A stretch of 64,000 nt of DNA from Siderastrea radians (taxonomy: Eukaryota; Cnidaria; Anthozoa; Scleractinia; Rhizangiidae), in assembly GCA_964017195.1 (NCBI GenBank), contig OZ024889.1, forward strand, positions 54,282,711 through 54,346,710, read 5' to 3'. Shown one piece after another: positions 58,965 through 64,000 of the stretch (the stretch's first letter is position 1; each line of letters starts with the position of its first letter). Made by a program: the position numbers and the translations under genes. Below the pieces are notes generated by a model, which saw only the letters and a program-made list of their open reading frames with translations, did not search any database and was not told where the DNA came from.

Positions 58965-59034
58965 TAGCCTCCCACGCAGACGTTCTCGAGAGGAACATGT
59001 GACGACGCCCAGAGAACGTCTGCGTGGGAAGCTG
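58965..59034. mobile_element. 70-bp TAGCC-type hairpin element
   Basis: TAGCCTCCCACGCAGACGTT pairs with AACGTCTGCGTGGGAAGCT; it sits in a run of G that could be the target duplication. Confidence 0.55.
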
Positions 59035-59061
59035 GAGGGGGGGGGGGTCTGAAAGGGTAAG

Positions 59062-59411
59062 GCCCTGGCCAAACGGAGTTGCAGGTTATCGTAAGTTGAA
59101 AACGTGTGGTAACTTGCGACTCCGTTTGGCCACGGCTTGATGACTTGCGATCACTTTCATCGAGCTCAAATTTGCACACAAGCAAACGCAAGTTTTTAAC
59201 CGTTTGGCAACCCAACGCAAGTCGACGCAAGTTGGCTTCAGTATTGTTTTCCTTTGTACGAGCGCGCGTGCAAGGCTGCACTGAAATGGCTTTTTTGCTA
59301 CTTGCGTTGACCTTGCGTCACTTGCGAGTCCGTTTGGCCCCCATCGCAAGTTGGTCTTCGCAAGTTCACATTTCCTAACTTGCCTTGACTTACGACTGGT
59401 TTGGCCAGGGC
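59062..59411. mobile_element. 350-bp miniature element with GCCCTGGCCAAAC ends
   Basis: Ends GCCCTGGCCAAAC and GTTTGGCCAGGGC are inverse, with repeated CTTGCG and CGCAAG motifs inside. No target duplication could be fixed. Confidence 0.65.
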
Positions 59412-59654
59412 TTGAGTCCCTACGTTGGATCACTGGACCGGGCGAATTCTTTTTACACCCACTTCAAGATGGAGGCCGATCAACATCTTAAGCAGAAACA
59501 AAAAAGACTGTTTAAACAATTCAAAAATTGGTTGGATTCAAACCAATTCCCTGCATCTTCTCTAAATTTTGTCTGCTGAAATATCAGTTTCTCGAACTAA
59601 CCCAGTAATCATGACACTTTGCATTATGCGAACGCTGTTCGTTAGTTCTAAATA

Positions 59655-59662
59655 TAATAATG

Positions 59663-59705
<43 letters not shown>

Positions 59706-59747
59706 TAATAACAATAATAATAATATTAATAATAATAATATTATAAA
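59655..59747. repeat. (AAT)n microsatellite
   Basis: About 30 triplets with AAC interruptions, in the 3' flank of copy C. Confidence 0.9.
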
Positions 59748-59759
59748 ATCTAAAATCTA

Positions 59760-61000
59760 AAGCCTAATCTAAGGTCTAAAATCTCATTATAGAATTCAAT
59801 AAAGTAGGTGAGGATAAAAAATTTGTTCAACACATAAAATGTTCGTTAAGCTGTTTCCTGAATAATCGAACTATTCCTCAGGCCAAACAGTAAAAGAGCG
59901 CTCAATTTTAAATGTCTGACCCTTTATTAACCTGGAAACTTAATAGGCTGTTCAATGAAAAACGCAAATGTCCGCCACCTTGAAGTGGGCGTGAAAAGAA
60001 AATTAGCTCTGGCCGGGGCAGGAGCCCATGCCGGGGCCATGAAGCGTCTGTTCTGAGATTCGGGAAACAAAGCTTTTAAGCTTATGCTTGAGTTTCACTT
60101 GGAAACCACTTAAAATTGAGCCAGTTTAACGAAAGGAATCCCCAAGACACAGAAGACGAGAAACCTGTTTACATTACTGAATTCCCCAATATGACGAATT
60201 CAAGGAAGGCCAGTGGTCTTAAAACACTAATGACCAGAATCCAGAATCCAGAATGTTTACACCTGCTTTCGAACAACTGGCCTGTTGTTCCTTATACGTG
60301 AGGCAATACTCGTCTGACTTAACGGGACTCTGTCATGGGGATTTTTACGCTTTGGGGTGGAAAATGTGCTGAATTTCAAATTAAATGCCTTTTCTTGTAC
60401 GCAGAATACTCCTAGAACGTCAAGAGAAGGACATCAAAAGCAAGGACAAACCATAGTCAGTTTCTGGTGTTTTCCCAAGAAACAAAGGAAAAACTTGAAA
60501 ACCTCAGCCTGATGTTTTCAAGTTGCAATCCATTTCCATCCTAGCGATCCTCGGCCAGACACACTTAATTATAGTCTCCGAAAACTGGTAGAATAGTTTT
60601 TAACGAAACTCAACCAGTATTCTTTAGTTTCAAAGTTATCCTAGAAATTGATGACAGTGTCCCTTTTAAAAAAGGGCTCGAATCTCGATGCCTTTGCACT
60701 ATTCTACCAAGCTGCCATACTCACTGACACACAGCTTATTTCCAGGATAATATGGAGCAAGCCCTATTACTGTGGCTTAATCCTAACCCTTAACACCACC
60801 ACCAACTCAAACGTGGGCCTTTAACTAATAATCCTATTACATAAAGAATTTAATTTGTATTAAATCAGTGATTTAGGTTTGTAGTTTTTATTTTGGTAAT
60901 AGAATAAGTTTTACGGTTAGCAGGGCCACATAACAGTGTTTATATCTGTACCTACTGTGCGATCGATAGTCTGATTGCTTAAAACTGATAATTGATAAGG
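59760..61000. other. Copy C 3' flank, no gene seen
   Basis: Matches 12040-12900 and 36700-37850. The inserted stretch about 60345-60660 has no counterpart in A or B and is not recognised. Confidence 0.45.
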
Positions 61001-61007
61001 CATATTT

Positions 61008-61312
61008 AGTATAATTCTCAGGTAATTATAGAGAAGCGCGGGCACTGATTAGACGAGGATTACGTCAGATCTTGCTATTACCACCCCGCGCGAGGTGATT
61101 ATAAGACTGAAGCACTAATTTTCAAAATGGCCACCGCGCGATTTTTGATGTTTCTGAAGAAAAAAGAAAAAAGAAAATGCATTTGCTCTGATAATCACCT
61201 GAGCAATTATACTAAAACAATTATTCTCCTCAGGCTCAGCGAATCGTATTGTGGAATAATCCTCTCGACGATTATTCCACAATATTCATTTCGCCTTCGG
61301 CGAATAATTGTT
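61008..61312. mobile_element. Copy C-specific insertion with hairpins
   Basis: Copies A (near 13810) and B (near 37815) run straight from GATAAGGC into ATATAAAC, while C has 300 bp more. It contains the hairpin TGTGGAATAATCC/GGATTATTCCACA-type pair at about 61250-61282 and TTCGCCTTCGGCGAA. Confidence 0.5.
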
Positions 61313-61392
61313 AAATAAACCTGGTTCAGTTCTTTGTTAACTATATACATGACATCACAAAGTGTGCAACATTGACCAGTAACTAACTATTC

Positions 61393-61679
61393 AGGGTTCG
61401 CACCCTTTTAAGATTTTGAAATTCCATGACTTTCCAGGACCTTTTCTATGACCTTTAAACATTTTCCATGACCTTAATTTGTTTACGAAAAAGGTAAAGG
61501 AGATCCACTGAGTTAACACAACCCATTGATCTTCATTTCATTCACAGCAACTGCTAAATTTATTTTGTACAATGAACTTCATTTTTCATGATTTCCATGA
61601 CATATGAACTTCCAGGCCTGGATAATGAAATTCTAAATTTCTAAGACTTTCCAGGTTTTCCAGGACCTGAAGACCCTGC
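61393..61679. mobile_element. Miniature element with CAGGGTTCG and AGACCCTG ends
   Basis: It is filled with TTTCCATGAC and CCAGGACCT phrases and absent from the same position in A and B. The CAGGG start suggests hAT, but only CTATT is clearly repeated at the flanks. Confidence 0.5.
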
Positions 61680-62166
61680 TATTGAGTGCCGGACACACGG
61701 TTCGACTTAAATAAAACTTTGCTGCATAAGAAATGTTAACATTGTTGTGTATTGTTGGCGTTGCACTAAATTCCTTGATGTTTTCTCGACAAGTGATGTT
61801 TTGTTCAACATGTTGAACGGAAAACAAGCTTGTTGTATTCCATTGAAAAGCATCCACCATGCAAAATGACCCACCCAAAACTCCACGATACACTGTTCAA
61901 CAGCGTCGCAACATTTGTTGATCATCAAATATTGAAGCATGGTTCAGTAGCTTTCAATGGCTTAGGCTTTCCGCTCACAGCTTACTAACTTGTGGATTGC
62001 TTCTCCAAGTGATATTGTAAATTGTAAAAATGTAATGATTAATATTTTGCCCAAGCAACTTTATGGAGTCACTACACCTTTTCCTAATGACGACACATAT
62101 GTACACATGGCATGTTCAAATTAAAAATAAAAGGAAAATCTGAACACTTTTCAGGTCATCCTTGCC

Positions 62167-62432
62167 TCACCAATGAAACTCTTCTTTAGGCTCGCAATGG
62201 AGAAGTTGTTTGAACTCAGGAAACTGGTCGACCGACTTATACAGAAACCATCCCGGACGCGGCGGATCTACTTGGTAATACACAGCCGAGCAGTTTTGGT
62301 TAACAGCAAATATAATCGGCCCGCACACTTGCTTGTTATTTTGAATGCCGCTGACCTCAGCAGACAATTTGAGTTGCCCACCATGAGCACAACGAACCAG
62401 ATTTAAGTAGTAACGGTGCTTACCAGGTACCA
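62167..62432 (-). CDS. Copy C exon 10
   Basis: Acceptor TTTTACAG, 266 nt with stop. All four cysteines conserved; ends EEFHW. Confidence 0.9.
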
Positions 62433-63159
62433 CTGTAAAACAAACAGACTAAAGTTAATGCCTCATGTGCATAGTAGTTATGGACCAGTCAATTTCAGGA
62501 TGTTCACCCTTCCTCCTCCTCGGAGCAGAATAGTATTATTTCAAAAAAAGCAATAAGGGTAGGTCACCCGGCTTAGTTTTTTCAGATAATTCAGTTACGA
62601 AACTGGAATTTGAAGGAAAATTTATAAAGATATTCATGGTTTGCCCACATTCAGCAGAAATGCTTTTGTGTACACGTTCCTCGTTTCAAAAACATTGTAA
62701 CAATTAAAAACTCTTGCAAGCCACCTGAAGAAAAGCCATGCACGCGGAATGGAAAGCGCCATCTCCTTCGGTTGGTATGTGGATTTTGAAAAAGGGGTAC
62801 AGTTACCCCCAACAAGCTCCTTTTCGGAAGATGGTAAACTCACGTTGTCTCGGTACCTGCCGTTTGTACCGTTTAGTCAAGCTTATCATAAGAAAAACGT
62901 CCGTGGCAAAGATTGTGGAATGTTTTTTTTTAATTGTGAAGATCAAACACACACTCACCGAGCCTCGTTGCCCCCGGTGAGTTATTAAACTGCGAAGATC
63001 AAAGGTCAGTAAATTTTCGTGGGGAAAACAAAAAGAGTACTGCTACTTACATGTATTATTCGGCTTTGTGTAATTTAAAGGTTGAACTTCGTCCAGAGTT
63101 GGAGACAGTTTTTGTTTTAGACCGTCCCATGTAAATTCAACTCCATAGGCGGTGCAACG
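62167..63159 (-). CDS. Gene copy C, 3' part only (last two coding exons); gene continues past the right edge
   Basis: Exons 63159-63051 (109 nt) and 62432-62167 (stop included) align with exons 9 and 10 of copies A and B. The junction phases are the same and a split TTG codon is rebuilt across the intron. The C-terminus ends EEFHW, one Trp longer than the other copies. The remaining eight exons should lie beyond position 64000 on the same strand. The intron between these exons holds about one unit of the minisatellite that is expanded in A and B. Confidence 0.8.
63051..63159 (-). CDS. Copy C exon 9
   Basis: Acceptor TTGCAG, donor ACAT|GTAAGT, 109 nt; RCTAYGVEFTW to NNT. Closer to copy A than to copy B. 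Confidence 0.88.
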
Positions 63160-64000
63160 CTGCAATAGAAAAAAGCATAGTATAATTAAGCAACGGATAC
63201 GGCAGACCACAGGAAACAACTCTACAGATGACTATAACACATCATAATCCAAAGATTGTCTGATGGACGTCTACTTCATAACCCGGAAGCTGTAAGGAGG
63301 CCCTGACTCTCTCTCTACGGAACTTGCTCGCAGAAACTGCCCTTGGGGATACAAAGCTTTGACTTTATATTTTCTAGGTAATTCTAACTTGACTGTTGAA
63401 CAGCTGATGTGAAATCATTCAAATGAAAACGACTCAGCAGTACTTTGCTATGTGGCACTGTTTATTTCTGGTGTGTTCTGGTCTCTGCTGAAATCCACAA
63501 TTGTGATCATTCAAATGAAACTGATGTGCTTTCGTGTCAGTGGTGCTGTTAATTATGTTGTACAAGGTAGTTCTAGTTTTTGACTGGGTATTTGAAAAAA
63601 ATTGTTAAGTGTGATTTTTCAAACGGAAGCTTTTGAGCAGTACTGCCCTGTAGTACTAATTGTTATGCTCTATTTTTTTGAGTCTGTGAATGAAATTCTG
63701 ATGTGTACTATTTCAATGAAAGCTACCGAGCAGTGCTTCGCTGTGGTAGTAGTACGGGAGTACGGTACTATTCACAATACTCATATCCACGTGCGAAGTC
63801 AAAATAAGATCCAAAACGACTGATTAACACTCAAAGTGATATTCTCCGGAGGATTACGTAATAGGGGGTATAAAACTGATGAGATAACAAGTTTTCTTGC
63901 TCAGTTTCTCTTCCAGCGGACAGAGTGAAGAACGATTTTTTCCCCGAGAACCTCGAACCGCACGACTTTTACGTACTTTTGGAGATGGCAGCGAGACGTG
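63160..64000 (-). other. Copy C intron 8 up to the window edge
   Basis: Matches 39836-40435 and 18957-20200, including the CATTTCAATGAAAGCTAC block. It shows the SINE-free site GTGGTAGTAGTACGG near 63744. No exon found before the edge. Confidence 0.6.

Overview
The window looks like nuclear DNA of an intron-rich invertebrate. The mix of repeats (tRNA-derived SINEs, a Penelope-type GIY-YIG fragment, LINE 3' ends, many small terminal-inverted-repeat elements) and the low GC suggest a cnidarian, most likely an anthozoan such as a coral or anemone. That assignment is inference; no marker gene is present. No rRNA, CRISPR array, bacterial operon or functional tRNA was seen.

The window is a tandem array of one gene family on the minus strand, repeated about every 24 kb. 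Copy A (14312-32501) and copy B (38389-57038) are complete ten-exon genes that I could join exon by exon with GT-AG junctions and matching phases, giving 626 and 624 residues. Copy C enters from the right edge with its last two coding exons (62167-63159). Each copy carries related 3' flanking DNA (about 10.6-14.3 kb, 35.1-38.4 kb, 59.5-62.1 kb). The predicted protein has a short N-terminal tail, a beta-rich cytosolic region ending in a basic nuclear-localisation-like stretch, a region resembling the self-processing chaperone domains of phage tail spikes, a helical basic segment, one transmembrane helix, and a secreted-side C-terminal domain with six conserved cysteines. The layout recalls membrane-tethered, self-cleaving transcription factors of the MYRF type, but the sequence does not let me assign it to that family. 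A and B are nearly identical on the cytosolic side and strongly diverged on the outer side.

The rest is mobile and repetitive DNA. In 1-12 kb there are two gene-fragment-carrying DNA transposons with TAGCC termini (both hold pieces of a RecQ-like helicase), a 134-bp satellite array, a foldback element that shares the satellite motif, and other tandem repeats. Introns and flanks of A, B and C carry SINEs, two truncated LINEs, a Penelope fragment, hAT-, mariner-, TTAA- and Harbinger-like small elements, a 48-bp minisatellite, long CAT and TAC microsatellites, a perfect 65-bp palindrome and a G-rich run. Because A and B are paralogous, many insertions in one have a visible empty site in the other, which dates them after the duplication.
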